Part shown: positions 54,401 to 62,273 of the stretch, one piece after another | How positions within the stretch are numbered: position 1 is the first letter of the stretch | Layout: each line of letters starts with the position of its first letter | Assembly: GCF_947501385.1 (NCBI RefSeq) | Contig: NZ_CANMVP010000020.1 | Location: 1-64,000, forward strand | DNA: 64,000 nt | DNA from: an uncultured Polaribacter sp. | GTDB lineage: Bacteria; Bacteroidota; Bacteroidia; Flavobacteriales; Flavobacteriaceae | Reading direction: 5' to 3' | Notes under the pieces: generated by a model | Database searches by the model: none | What the model was told of the DNA's origin: nothing | The model's input: the letters and a program-made list of their open reading frames with translations, nothing else | Translations under genes and position numbers: made by a program

Positions 54401-56585
54401 TAAAGTAAAATCTTTTAAAACAACCACCTTGAGAACGGATTTCTAGACGATATTGCCCTGGTGCATCTGCTGTAAAATCGTTCTCTGTTTTTACCGTATT
54501 CCAAGTACATGCATTGTCTACATTTGCACAATCTGAGTTGGTGACTGCTCCGCAAGAAGTTTCATCTAACTTTTGCCATAAAATGGTATTTGAATTAAAA
54601 ATTGTTGTTTTTATTTCTTTGATACTCCCGTCTCCACACAAATATATTTCAGATAATTTTGAACCATCATTAGGACAGGTTTTTATTTCATCTGCATAGG
54701 CTAACAATGGATTTTCTTGCGTAATAAAAGATTTAACGTTTACAATTTCAGAAGTACTAATACAACCCACTGGCGCAATTTTATCAACGGTATATCTTCC
54801 CGTACTTGAAACTGTTACTGATTGAGAATTCCCAATAACAACTCCGTTTTCATTTTTCCATTCGTAAGATAAAAAACCACTTCCGGCTGTTAATGTAACG
54901 GTTGCTGCACATAAAATTTCATCACGCTCATATTTACAACCGTCTACATCTACTAAAAAATTTGATGGCCCTTCTAAACCAATATTACAAGCATCTACAC
55001 CATAAAAACTGGGATCTTCATTGATTGAAATTCCGCTTGTTTTTCCTGTATAACTTGTAATTACCTGATTTTCTATTTTGTTTGAACAAACATCTCTTAA
55101 CTCGTTACAATTTTCTACCACTTTTGTCTTGATACGAATCGTATAGGCTGGATCTCCTTTTTCTACCAAACCATTTGGAATCGTAAACCTTAAAACTCCT
55201 CGAAATTCATTCGCTAAAACGGGAGGTTCATAAGTATATTTAACACCTGGTGGAAGGATTAATTCTGACTCTAAAAAATCTACATTTTTGGGAAGCCTGT
55301 CAATTAAAACAGCACCTAAAGCATCATCATTTCCTTTATTTCTAAAACTTACATTGTACCAAATTAAATCTCCTAAATCCACATTTTTCCCTCCAATATC
55401 TACCCCTTCGCCGTTATCTATGGTTTTAATTAATTCGATATTTGGTTCAATAATGTCTATACTCATTGCATTTAAGAAAACCCAATACCCATCTCCTTTA
55501 GAAGTCATTTGTACCTTTGCACTGGTTTGATCATTTGCAATTAATTTGTTATTCACGTTATTAACAGTAAACAAATCTGCATCAAACCCTAGGGTATTTT
55601 GACTGCTGGGAACTCTTCCTACCTGAAAAGTATCATCTATAGTGATAGAACCGTTGAAGAAATTTGTAGCAGCATTTAAGTTGGGTGTAAACAAGTCTTG
55701 ATAAGCTCCATTCACATCTTCCATTTTAAATTGATCTCCCTTCAAATTATAATCACCCTCTAAAGCAGCTACTAGCATTCTAGCTTTTACAGGGCCTACA
55801 GGAATGGTATTAAAACCCGAATAAGAAACCTCTGCAGATTTAGGGTTTGAACCTCCTTGAACACTTGCAAAACCATCAAAAATAGAAACTCTTCTACTTG
55901 GCTCTGTCTGGTTTTCGTAAACCACCACCATTATCCAACCTCCTGAAGAACCCGTGTTACTGGTACCTCTTACTGTTGCTCTTATGTTTGCTGCATAATA
56001 GTCTCCGTTTGAATCACCTAAAGCACTTACTATAGAAGTAATGTCTTTGTAACAGGTGTACACTACTTTTTCTGCCTCTGTACTTGTTTGTCCGTCAAAA
56101 ATAATATCTCCAATAATATCTTGATAATTACCTCCTGGAAGTTTAAATTTAATTTTGTTAAAATCACTACTTCTAGCCTCTTTAGTGTCCCAGTATCTAT
56201 ACGGATATACGGCTGTCCAGTACAAACCTGCATGCACAACTTTAGAACAATTTGGTAGATTTAATTGAGCTTTACTTGATGAAAATGTGGTTGCATCTCC
56301 ATCTATATCAATATAATTAAGATTTAATTTATTGTTTCCTTCACTAGTGCCGTTATAATTATCATTTGGTACTGTACCACCTTGATCTTTACTGACAATG
56401 TTATTTGCTATAAAGGAAATGTCTCCTTTTAAATTAACGCCTCCATTTACTAATCTTTGTGTAAACGGAACGTTTTTAGCACTTGTGGAAGTTTCACTTT
56501 TCGTTTGAGCATAAAACTCTAGGCTAACTGTTTGCACTATTAGCAAAAGCAGTAGCCACTTGCTGTGGTGTAATAATTTTTTCAT
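45432..56585 (-). CDS. sprB: Giant SprB-like gliding adhesin, T9SS type B
   Basis: The 3717-residue surface protein has a signal peptide (1-27), an N-terminal region of about 350 residues (GGWIMVVVYENQTEP), a DUF11-like domain (about 380-500, VDLGDLIWYNVSFRNKGND), and about 3000 residues of SprB repeats (each roughly 75-80 residues, with endings like NLSAGNYTIEV.DA.GC). A type B sorting domain ends it (about 3627-3717, IFIPNFFTPNNNNENDFW to LIGNFTLYR). SprB is moved along the cell by the gliding motor. It is shorter than the ~6500-residue F. johnsoniae SprB. Units near the C-terminal end are tandem copies. Cysteines recur regularly in the repeats. Confidence 0.94.
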   Translation of the reverse strand: MKKLLHHSKWLLLLLIVQTVSLEFYAQTKSETSTSAKNVPFTQRLVNGGVNLKGDISFIANNIVSKDQGGTVPNDNYNGTSEGNNKLNLNYIDIDGDATTFSSSKAQLNLPNCSKVVHAGLYWTAVYPYRYWDTKEARSSDFNKIKFKLPGGNYQDIIGDIIFDGQTSTEAEKVVYTCYKDITSIVSALGDSNGDYYAANIRATVRGTSNTGSSGGWIMVVVYENQTEPSRRVSIFDGFASVQGGSNPKSAEVSYSGFNTIPVGPVKARMLVAALEGDYNLKGDQFKMEDVNGAYQDLFTPNLNAATNFFNGSITIDDTFQVGRVPSSQNTLGFDADLFTVNNVNNKLIANDQTSAKVQMTSKGDGYWVFLNAMSIDIIEPNIELIKTIDNGEGVDIGGKNVDLGDLIWYNVSFRNKGNDDALGAVLIDRLPKNVDFLESELILPPGVKYTYEPPVLANEFRGVLRFTIPNGLVEKGDPAYTIRIKTKVVENCNELRDVCSNKIENQVITSYTGKTSGISINEDPSFYGVDACNIGLEGPSNFLVDVDGCKYERDEILCAATVTLTAGSGFLSYEWKNENGVVIGNSQSVTVSSTGRYTVDKIAPVGCISTSEIVNVKSFITQENPLLAYADEIKTCPNDGSKLSEIYLCGDGSIKEIKTTIFNSNTILWQKLDETSCGAVTNSDCANVDNACTWNTVKTENDFTADAPGQYRLEIRSQGGCFKRFYFNVFKATIDPAVITKDIICGTPGSITINNVPVDYEYSLTNNVGSYQDRNVFDVTSAGSYNVFIRKKGGSITSCIYSLVNIDIVEKDIDVKLITQPISCSDSTGEIRVQVDNIAGDYTYKLYKDGNLLSTVGPIADNDYSFDVSQAGFYSVEVTASNSCNFIGEVTFTKPSPLDLSATATKSINCLDGSIELNPSGGVPIYNFAIWSYNGTNLYSDADAIPVSDFFTSSTIAIPLGKEGIYEYLVMDANNCWTISNPVTISKEDDLAFNETVNNSTCYGENSGSINVSIQGSNLGYSLTYSIDNGVTYQGNGIFNNLAPDTYVIKINAAKAGETCTYERSILVTEPTEIVGSASLTQDYTCTTDGIITFDMPSGGKAPYKFSIDNSNYVTNSTFNNLGSGIYTVSIKDANNCVLNLPNITINPLPTAPNGTANVVYACDGKGTITILPTNALYTYSFNGGAFSSNTIFTNISEGSYPIEINYGSNCTETIVVEVLPNNTFKGTVSSVSDATCNGNSDGSITINAENFGSNFEYAVNGGSWVAATSSPIILNTLPQGNYAIQLKKDTCILDLDTQIISEPSVVTVTATITKNLSCGSSDATITPSAAGGKAPYEFSIDNGTTWQTQFTNLSSGIYTIKARDTNGCLATTDAVIQINTPVTLQHTATSAQCYTGNNGEISVNVTQGNGDYTFRINNGLWFSPDVATPNAYIFKNLVPNTYTINVKDALGCESVISNHTIYPQLNASILTTDISCTSGAISVTASGGNGAYVYAFVDAGVLPTNADFGNTNNKTISIAGNYDVYVRDRSGNTGFCEFIKTVTIHKTPDLNVIATATDPKCFGEKGKIEIAISGSKAPYSIEVNGSNGYTNTTVFFYGTLKEYVNLSAGNYTIEVTGADGCSKTTNAAVIEPLDLEANIKPIVPDCTITDPTQFGFEFEVTNSYAPYILNYSSDNGANWSTNPVFLNNPSGTKVFPVIRLLETDGVTVRCEKVLDPYTIPYPVSNLVVSTAPGGSCVDGFNVTVEAQDGVAPYQFAINSTTDWQTPIPSTSLQYIFDNLTPGLNYTFYVKDATGCIKQNDTNVYDTFTPDIAITGNVTKDACATSDTGEIEFSIDDAKNPLSGILNWNVFDKTTNTIISNGSQSNTNNITVSNLAAGDYYLVLTNGASCSWGSLDVSVKRGLEITGVAVVAKDITCALPGIIEISSIYGGFGNYEFTLSSSNFVSTIVTTDLFIEVPLSNLVDPTISSTVLISVKDASECNKVLNSVTLNVSEKPTISTLTANSCDSNKTITVIGANGLAPYFYSIDNGVSYVSTSVFENLTPGDYQVKIKDSNACESPAETVKIIPELDFIGTVTKNLDCSSSPNAEITLTVTSGSGDYDYEVSDGLGNIVFSRTNLLNNPEIISVSNVTSYHITVFDNALATGSCFKTIEVEIPERLLPDFTYTVTNSVCSGSNSGNISFQNLNSSLTYTYSISPVSGTFDTSSNSFIDVAPGTYTITALSSNGCNVDKTNVNILEFNPILVPTPTVTEFNCLVGNSGENASISIDKTAISGGSGSYTIFEFIDTKGTVATTDDEVVQKGNTSTYYSTNKNGGAYRINVYDSLGCMGSTNAIIQPFSEITGASITIDKALDCATGEHISINYTSTLPIANISYAVVGKNGFSETNNTGEFFNLTEDVYTVTVNNLTTGCSLQRTHQVLEITPFKLTVNKVNDVSCFGANTGEVTLDFSTTTPYSDAYNYEIFDNNSGITTSISGTGTGVTSINNLPAGAYYTVVNMSNTPFCEVTSEVFTIENPMNPLDFFFVETPINCLVANSGEILINAKGGWGDYQYKVTTTSGTIIQDFSNNNSIINLSSDAYNVIVKDKNGCEVLKNSVLEAPTPIQATLVETVLNSCAGEASAAIQVAVSSGGQGNPPNYFYQIQLDGQTISAKQSSNIFTDLAAGNYTVTISDDYSCDLQLPITINEPNKVIIEANITSSVSCLTETASVTVSANGGAGNYTYSSDGINFGNNSTFNLTPGDYQFYAKDANGCTSETSAIINILPVTPLSATLNLDVALVSCANENTAVLSANASGGLGNYFYELLEDTNVVVRPQQTSEIFDNLGSGTYKIRVTSEDCEITTATHTIVDPVPLEFTAPIAVTNITCLGSNDGSITINAQGGTGNLIYSIDQLKFETSNTFSNLSAGNYDVIVQDESGCFILQTVTIMQPTALTATAINVKQETCFGNADASFSVAIVGGTAPYKTKLNGGVFIDNQVAFSNLTGGKTHVVFVEDSQGCETVVIVNLEEAVDLNLQSTTAVDCTNYLTTISATIDAAYANEVTFSLDGSTPQTNGEFKDIASGNYTLTVTHENGCIVTEEIVINNPEPLIFNGPVIKTDVSCFGENNGTITINAQGGTGNLMYSIDQLNFETSNTFSNLSAGNYNITVQDESGCSILQTVTIMQPTALTATAINVNQETCFGNADASFFINIVGGTAPYKTKLNDGVFIDNQVAFSNLTGETTHVVFVEDSQGCKTVVTVNLEEAVDLNLQSTTTVNCTNYLTTISATVDAAYASEVTFSLDGNTPQIDGEFKDIASGSHTLTVTHTNGCIVTEEIVINNPEPLIFDGPVIATAISCFGESNGTITINAKGGQGDFLCSIDGVNFKSQSVFTNLASGVYEVSVKDNLNCEPITQKITIAEPSELKVALKNIVEETCVGNSNASFELDISGDEAPYETKLENGAFVTGQTLFSNLEGGKTYAVTVKGKNGCEKSIDVSLKTAVNLNVSANVSYTCEEGASIVAAVSSAYQNQITYTLNDTSPTTDGKYSNVLPGKYRVKAVHENGCSVSTEIEVEKSVPLELTIDTNTKNTLIADPIGGSSPYTYSLNGGDFDWDNTFIINATRTYTITVKDAKGCEVSAAVEGVYIDIFIPNFFTPNNNNENDFWYPERVEEYHEIEVSVYDRYSRLLKEFKGIQQGWDGIYNGKPMPSGDYWYVVYYKDILGDKKKLIGNFTLYR
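46611..47960 (-). repeat. Tandem 705-bp (235-residue) units in sprB
   Basis: Sequence from 46611 recurs from 47316 with few changes, so the period is 705 bp, encoding three successive repeat domains (marked by TITINAQGG, QETCFGNADASF and TTISAT). A third, more diverged unit with the same domain order lies to the left (about 45906-46610). Recent duplication or gene conversion is likely. Confidence 0.85.
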
Positions 56586-56619
56586 ACTTAGGGGATTATG
56601 AATTTTAATTGATATTATT

Positions 56620-58590
56620 TTATTTTATATGCATGACCCATTTATCTTCTTTATAATTTCCATTTAGATTAGAATGGTATATTTCTAATATTTCTTTCTT
56701 TGACTCTTTTTTGTCTAAATAGACATACCTATAATTATTTCTTGGATAGATAAAAAATGCTGGGTTTAAGCCTTTGTTAGCTAATTGTACCATAAACCTA
56801 TTTGCATTAGATTTTTTAGAAAAAACACTTACAATTAAGTAATAACCTGGCTCTAAACCGTTACCAGATTTCATTATTTTAAATTTAGCGGGCTTATTTA
56901 TGCTCGGTTTTACCGTGGAGGTTTTTATCCTCTTTTTTGGTATTGTTTTTTTAGTTGTAACAATTTTTCTTGGTTGTTGTGGTTTTTTATAAACGCTATT
57001 CACAGGAATTACACCTACGCTATTTTCGTTTACTTTCACAATAGATAATAACTTTGTATAGCGATTATTTAATTTTGAACTTACTGCTTTTTGAGCTTCG
57101 CTATTTGTACCAAAAGAAGCTAAATACACATAATAATTATTCCTTCTAGGATGCTTAAAGTACTTTGCGTCAAAGCCTTTATCTTTCATTGTTTTGGTAA
57201 AGGCAATTGCATTGTTCTCGCTTGAATAATAATTTGCAACTACAAAATATCCATTAGGAGTTTCTGCTGGGAATGTAGCTTTTAATGGATTTATTTTTGG
57301 CTCTTCAAGAAGGACTGCTTTCTTTTTTATAGGTGTTTTCTTCGGAACAACTTTAGGAAGTATCTTTTTTGGTGTAGTAAACTCTTTTTTCTCTAGAAAC
57401 TCCGTTTTTTCGAGTGTGGTGTCTTTCTTTTTGTTTGAAACAATTTCTACAGCAGTATTCTGTTGGTTGCTTTTGATGAGTCTTAGCAATTGTAAGTGCT
57501 TTCTTTGCGTTTCTTTTTTCTGAATTTCATTGATAGAATCTTGACGAATTTTATAGGTGTCTATAATTTTATCAACCGCTTCTTTTTTAGCGTTGTTTTG
57601 ATTTTCTTTATATTCTTTTTGAGTTAAACCCGCAGTATTAATATCTAAACCTGTTGCCTCTAAATCATTTAATTTGGCATAGTCTTGTTTCCCGAAATTA
57701 TAGGTCAATCCTATTTCGTTGGTAACGCCTAAGTTATTTTTTCCTTGTTCGTAGACAAAACCTATCGAAATTCTCTCGGAAATATTAAATCCAATTCCTA
57801 AAGCTGTTCCGTAGAAATCATCGTATGTAGATTGAATCCAACCAATTTTAGGCAAATCTAGAAGTAGACTTCCCGTAAATCTAGTGGTATTTTCACCGGG
57901 CTTCCTAACAATACTTAACAATTGAAGTTTTCCGTCTTTTAACAATCCACCATTATTTTTAAATGGTTTTGTATACATGAAATGACCTGAAACTGTTTTT
58001 TCTGAAAAAGGGGTAATAAATTCATAGGCTTTCAAATCATAATCTATTAAATTTTCAAAGAAAACGCCCAGATCAAAACTCCCCAAAGTAAGATTTACCG
58101 CGGGTTGAAAGTTAATTAAAGGTCTTTCTTGAAAATTTGTTAAAAACGGATCTGGATTGGTGACCACAATTTTGCTGCGATCAATTCCGTTTCTTGAGTA
58201 CATAAAATTAAAACCGAATGCCAGTGCATTTTTATCACTCAGTTTTACTTGATAACCATAGTTTAAAAGCACTCCAAAATTCTTAAATATGCCAAAATTC
58301 TGTTGAAAAACCCCTAAACCAACTCCTACTTTTTCGCTAATTCTTCCTGAGTAACTTCCTACGTACAATTGAGGAGAATCATCAAAATCTGAAAACTTAT
58401 TTCTACTTAAAAAACTTAAAGAGGTTGTGTTTTCTCTAGCAACAGAAAAAGTGGGGTTTAAAAAGAAACGATTGTGCTTTAAAAAGTTATGTGAAGAAAA
58501 ATTATTATACAATTCTTCTTGAGTACTTTGTGAAAAAATACTCGTGGCGCATAAAATTAAAAATGCACTATATATGGGGGTTTTAAACAT
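56620..58590 (-). CDS. sprD: PorP/SprF-family protein fused to two SPOR-like domains, SprD-like
   Basis: This 656-residue protein has a signal peptide (1-20), an N-terminal PorP/SprF barrel-type domain (about 25-310, HNRFFLNPTFSVARENTTSL onward), a lysine-rich low-complexity linker (about 310-440), and two SPOR-like domains (about 445-525, NGYFVVANYYSSENNAIAF; about 575-655, PGYYLIVSVFSKKSNANRF). The second part could hold peptidoglycan while the barrel sits in the outer membrane. Its place between the sprC-like and sprB-like genes matches the sprC-sprD-sprB-sprF order of F. johnsoniae; the symbol rests on that synteny. Confidence 0.85.
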   Translation of the reverse strand: MFKTPIYSAFLILCATSIFSQSTQEELYNNFSSHNFLKHNRFFLNPTFSVARENTTSLSFLSRNKFSDFDDSPQLYVGSYSGRISEKVGVGLGVFQQNFGIFKNFGVLLNYGYQVKLSDKNALAFGFNFMYSRNGIDRSKIVVTNPDPFLTNFQERPLINFQPAVNLTLGSFDLGVFFENLIDYDLKAYEFITPFSEKTVSGHFMYTKPFKNNGGLLKDGKLQLLSIVRKPGENTTRFTGSLLLDLPKIGWIQSTYDDFYGTALGIGFNISERISIGFVYEQGKNNLGVTNEIGLTYNFGKQDYAKLNDLEATGLDINTAGLTQKEYKENQNNAKKEAVDKIIDTYKIRQDSINEIQKKETQRKHLQLLRLIKSNQQNTAVEIVSNKKKDTTLEKTEFLEKKEFTTPKKILPKVVPKKTPIKKKAVLLEEPKINPLKATFPAETPNGYFVVANYYSSENNAIAFTKTMKDKGFDAKYFKHPRRNNYYVYLASFGTNSEAQKAVSSKLNNRYTKLLSIVKVNENSVGVIPVNSVYKKPQQPRKIVTTKKTIPKKRIKTSTVKPSINKPAKFKIMKSGNGLEPGYYLIVSVFSKKSNANRFMVQLANKGLNPAFFIYPRNNYRYVYLDKKESKKEILEIYHSNLNGNYKEDKWVMHIK

Positions 58591-58591
58591 A

Positions 58592-60742
58592 TTATTTGAT
58601 GACTGAAATAGTTCCTTTTTTTATCGTTTCGTTTTTTCGTTTGATGACATAAAAAAACAATTGGTTTTTTAAAATAGCCATGTTTTTTGGCCAATCGTTT
58701 TGATAGTTTGTTGTTTTTAGTAGCGATCTACCATTGGCATCGTAAATGGCTACTTCTACGTCTGCATTAAATGAATATTGGTTAGACAACACCCAAGTAT
58801 CATTGATACCATCTCCGTTTAAAGTAAGCGCATTTGGTACTGTTTCTTCCCCCATTTCAGAAACAGTTACTATTTTTAAAACTTCACAATCTTCTACTTT
58901 TGCTAATAGATTGTAGCTCCCTGATTTGCTAATCTCTATAGAAGCGACTGAACTTAACACGTTCCCATCATCATCTAACCACTCATAAGCATCTGCACCA
59001 CTAGCATTTATGATTTTAGTTTCCCCCGAATTTAAAACAACAGTTAGTGGCGAATCTATGGTAACTACAGACTCGTCAAATTCTTTTATGATGATTTCTT
59101 CTGATGTAGTTTTGCAACCAAAAGCTACTACCTCAAGATGATAATTACCCGATGCTAATACCTCTAAAATTGCGTTATTCTCGTTCGGTATAATGGTATT
59201 ATCTTTAAACCATTGATAGGTATAGTTTGTATTATTAGAGGTACTTAATTGAATTGAAGCATCCTCACAAATGATATTTGAAATCGATGAGGAAGTTATC
59301 GAAACAGTTGGTAAATTCAATTTTACATCAATTTCATTTGAGTTAGCTTTTACACTGCCTGAAGTTACTTCTAAAGCATAAACACCATTTTCATCATAAT
59401 TATTTAAAAGCAAGTCTTTGCTTGAACTAGTTGTAAAAATCGTACCATCTTTCAACCATTTAAAATCTAAATAGTTAAATTGATCTGCTGTTAAGGTATG
59501 TTCTTTATTTTCTGAATCTCTCACCAAAATAGTGTGGATTGCTAAGGTTGCTGCACTAGATTGACAAGAAGTATAATTTGAATCGATCTGTATTTCTGTC
59601 GTTAAAGAAACAATGTCGTTCACTATAAATTCTGGTGATTCTTCACTGCTTGCACAAACACTTCCACCCGTAACTTTTGCTTTGTAAATTCCTGGTGCTG
59701 TAATTTCAATTTGATTTTTATTACTATTTGCAATCTCAACACTGTCTTTAAACCATTTTACGGAAGCATTCACTGCAGTATGCTCTATTTTTAACGATTT
59801 TGTTTCACCCGCAAGAATAAAGGTGGTTGTTTCTGAAATTGCAGCAATCGAAAAATTTGTACTCGTTTCTTTAACAGTTACCTCTTCTGAAGTTCCCAAG
59901 CATCCGTTAGTATTTTCTATTTCTACATAATACGTACCTAAATCGCTGCTATTGGTTATTGTATATGTTGGCGAATAACTGGGTAATGAAGCAACTTTAA
60001 CACCATCTTTATACCATGAATAGCTATAATCTGAATTATTTACGGAAGCTTCTAAGGTATGAGAACTTCCTAAACAGACTTCAACGATGGCATCTCCTTT
60101 TATCTCTGCTTCAACTCCAGGAAATTTTATGACTTCAACAATATTAGAGATTACCGCAGCATAACAAGAACCATAAAATATTTCACTGTAATACAAACCC
60201 GGTTCTGTAACCTCTAATGTTGAACCTCCTAAATAGAATTTAACTCCGTCTTTATACCATTGATATTTAGAGGCATTTGTAATATTTAATGCTAATGTTT
60301 TGGTAGCACCATCACAAAGAATTACATCTGTATAATTATTTAAAATGAGTCTTTCTGAAGTAATATAATAGGCTTCAAAAACAGCTGATTCTGGGCTCAT
60401 TTTTTCTGGTGAAGAAGATTTTACTCTAAGTTTATACCCTGTTCCATGCACATTGGTGGGTATTTGAAAAGTAGTTGTAAACTTAAAAGATGCATTTTGA
60501 TTAGAAATGGTCTTTAAAATAGCTGGTGATGAAAAATCGCCATTTTTATCTGACAACTCTAACGTAAAAGTGTTGTTATTGTTAAAAGAAGCGTTGGTGT
60601 ATGCTATTGCTACTTCAAAAGAATTAAAGCTAGCACTAGCGCATGCATAAGAGTAACTCAATATTGGTTTCTCAAATTCTTGAGACACTAATAAAAGCGT
60701 ACTTAAAATTAATAAAAAAGTTATAGGGACTCTTTTTTTAAT
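58592..60742 (-). CDS. sprC: Ig-like T9SS type B surface protein, SprC-like, with a probable ATT start
   Basis: From the first ordinary start codon (GTG 60688) the protein has 698 residues but lacks a signal peptide. The same frame continues upstream as IKKRVPITFLLILSTLLLVSQ, a perfect signal peptide ending just before the mature sequence, and closes at a TAG (60761-60763). In that extension I find no ATG, GTG or TTG; ATT at 60740-60742 is the best start. The mature part has Ig-like domains with repeated YxW-type cores (YQWYKDGVKF, YSWYKDGVKV, YQWFKDNTII) and a type B sorting domain (about 614-698, counted from the GTG). It is one base from the sprD-like gene and is first in the operon. Confidence 0.85.
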   Translation of the reverse strand: MKKRVPITFLLILSTLLLVSQEFEKPILSYSYACASASFNSFEVAIAYTNASFNNNNTFTLELSDKNGDFSSPAILKTISNQNASFKFTTTFQIPTNVHGTGYKLRVKSSSPEKMSPESAVFEAYYITSERLILNNYTDVILCDGATKTLALNITNASKYQWYKDGVKFYLGGSTLEVTEPGLYYSEIFYGSCYAAVISNIVEVIKFPGVEAEIKGDAIVEVCLGSSHTLEASVNNSDYSYSWYKDGVKVASLPSYSPTYTITNSSDLGTYYVEIENTNGCLGTSEEVTVKETSTNFSIAAISETTTFILAGETKSLKIEHTAVNASVKWFKDSVEIANSNKNQIEITAPGIYKAKVTGGSVCASSEESPEFIVNDIVSLTTEIQIDSNYTSCQSSAATLAIHTILVRDSENKEHTLTADQFNYLDFKWLKDGTIFTTSSSKDLLLNNYDENGVYALEVTSGSVKANSNEIDVKLNLPTVSITSSSISNIICEDASIQLSTSNNTNYTYQWFKDNTIIPNENNAILEVLASGNYHLEVVAFGCKTTSEEIIIKEFDESVVTIDSPLTVVLNSGETKIINASGADAYEWLDDDGNVLSSVASIEISKSGSYNLLAKVEDCEVLKIVTVSEMGEETVPNALTLNGDGINDTWVLSNQYSFNADVEVAIYDANGRSLLKTTNYQNDWPKNMAILKNQLFFYVIKRKNETIKKGTISVIK

Positions 60743-60794
60743 AATTCTTGTTTTTAATATCTACTAACTAGGTTAGCGATGGGGGTTACAATAC

Positions 60795-60802
60795 CAAAAA
60801 TA
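60795..60802 (-). promoter_or_regulatory. -7 element (TATTTTTG) of the spr operon
   Basis: This matches TAnnTTTG on the minus strand, about 50 bases before the proposed ATT start. The predicted leader contains no ATG in any frame before the signal-peptide coding region. Confidence 0.45.
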
Positions 60803-60872
60803 CAAGTTTTTTTAAGAAAAAGAAATGTTTTCTAGAACTTTCTTTAATTCTGATTTAGAATGAGTTAAGAAT

Positions 60873-61418
60873 TTAATCTTGAAAATCTTGGAAAGAGGGC
60901 AATAATTTGTCTTTATCTGATAACTGAATCTCAAAGTCTTTTAAACCCCAATCGATTGATAAATCGATGTCATTATAAAGAACTCCGTCTTCAGATTCTT
61001 TATGGTAATAATTATCACATTTGTAGGAAAATATAGTATGATCTTCTAAGGTTGCAAAACCATGTAAAAATCCTCTCGGCACAAATAATTGTTGATTGTT
61101 TTCTTCTGTTAATACTATCGAAAAATGTTTTCCAAAGGTTGGTGAGTCTTTTCTAACATCTACAGCAATATCTAAAACACTGCCTTTAATCACTCTTACC
61201 AACTTCGCTTGCGCATACTTGCCTTTTTGCAAATGCAGGCCTCTCAAAACGCCTCTTTGTGAAATAGATTGATTGTCTTGAACAAAGTCTATTTTTAAAC
61301 CTATTTTTTCTTCAAATATTTTTTGATTAAAAACTTCAAAGAAATTTCCTCTATGATCTCCAAAAACTATCGGTTCTATGATAAAACAACCTTTTAAAAA
61401 TGTTTCCGTAACCTTCAT
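60873..61418 (-). CDS. rfbC: dTDP-4-dehydrorhamnose 3,5-epimerase
   Basis: RfbC/RmlC epimerises dTDP-4-dehydro-6-deoxy-D-glucose at C3 and C5. The 181-residue cupin protein has FGDHRGNFFEVFN, RGVLRGLHLQKGKYAQAKLV with the catalytic histidine, and VPRGFLHGFATLEDH. The length is normal. It overlaps rfbA by one base and is the last gene of the rfb run; no rfbD follows before the spr operon promoter. Confidence 0.96.
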   Translation of the reverse strand: MKVTETFLKGCFIIEPIVFGDHRGNFFEVFNQKIFEEKIGLKIDFVQDNQSISQRGVLRGLHLQKGKYAQAKLVRVIKGSVLDIAVDVRKDSPTFGKHFSIVLTEENNQQLFVPRGFLHGFATLEDHTIFSYKCDNYYHKESEDGVLYNDIDLSIDWGLKDFEIQLSDKDKLLPSFQDFQD

Positions 61419-62272
61419 TATAATTTTAATAAATTTTTTGAATACCCACTTTTTAATAAAGGTTTTGTTAAGGCAATCATTTGTTTTTTTGAAATAAAGC
61501 CAGCTCTAAATGCAGCTTCTTCAATAGCACCAACCTTTAAACCTTGCCTTTCTTCTATTACTTGTACAAATTGGCCTGCTTGCATTAAAGAATCGAAAGT
61601 ACCCGTATCTAACCAAGCGGTTCCTCTATCTAAAATTTGTACAGATAATTTTTGTTTCTTTAAATACACATTATTTACCTCTGTAATTTCTAATTCTCCT
61701 CTTTTACTGGGTTTTATATTTTTAGCAATAGCGATTACTTCATTATCATAAAAATAAATTCCAGGAACTGCAAAATTAGATTTAGGTTTTAAAGGTTTTT
61801 CTTCAATTGATAAAACGTTGTTATCTGTATCAAACTCAACAACTCCATATCTTTCTGGATCGTTTACATGATAGGCATACACAATGCCACCATCTGGATT
61901 GTTATTTGCTTTTAACAAGTCTGACAAACCTGTTCCATAAAAAATATTATCGCCTAATATTAGAGCTACTTTGTCTTTCCCAATGAACTTCTCACCAATA
62001 ATGAAAGCTTCTGCTAATCCGTTAGGATTTTCTTGAACTGCATATTCAAAATGACATCCTATTTGATTTCCATTTCCTAACAACTCTTTAAAAAGCGGTA
62101 GATCTTTGGGCGTAGAAATAATTAATATTTCACTGATTCCAGCAGAAATTAAAGTAGCAATTGGATAATAAATCATCGGTTTATCATATACTGGCATTAA
62201 CTGTTTGCTAACTGCCAATGTTAGTGGATGTAACCTTGTACCAGAACCTCCTGCTAAAACTATTCCTTTCAT
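61418..62272 (-). CDS. rfbA: Glucose-1-phosphate thymidylyltransferase
   Basis: RfbA/RmlA makes dTDP-glucose from dTTP and glucose-1-phosphate. The 284-residue protein shows [17 protein letters not shown] (residues 2-18), [35 protein letters not shown] and EEKPLKPKS. The length and motifs are those of the short RmlA form. It is one base from rfbB. Confidence 0.97.
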   Translation of the reverse strand: MKGIVLAGGSGTRLHPLTLAVSKQLMPVYDKPMIYYPIATLISAGISEILIISTPKDLPLFKELLGNGNQIGCHFEYAVQENPNGLAEAFIIGEKFIGKDKVALILGDNIFYGTGLSDLLKANNNPDGGIVYAYHVNDPERYGVVEFDTDNNVLSIEEKPLKPKSNFAVPGIYFYDNEVIAIAKNIKPSKRGELEITEVNNVYLKKQKLSVQILDRGTAWLDTGTFDSLMQAGQFVQVIEERQGLKVGAIEEAAFRAGFISKKQMIALTKPLLKSGYSKNLLKL

Positions 62273-62273
62273 T

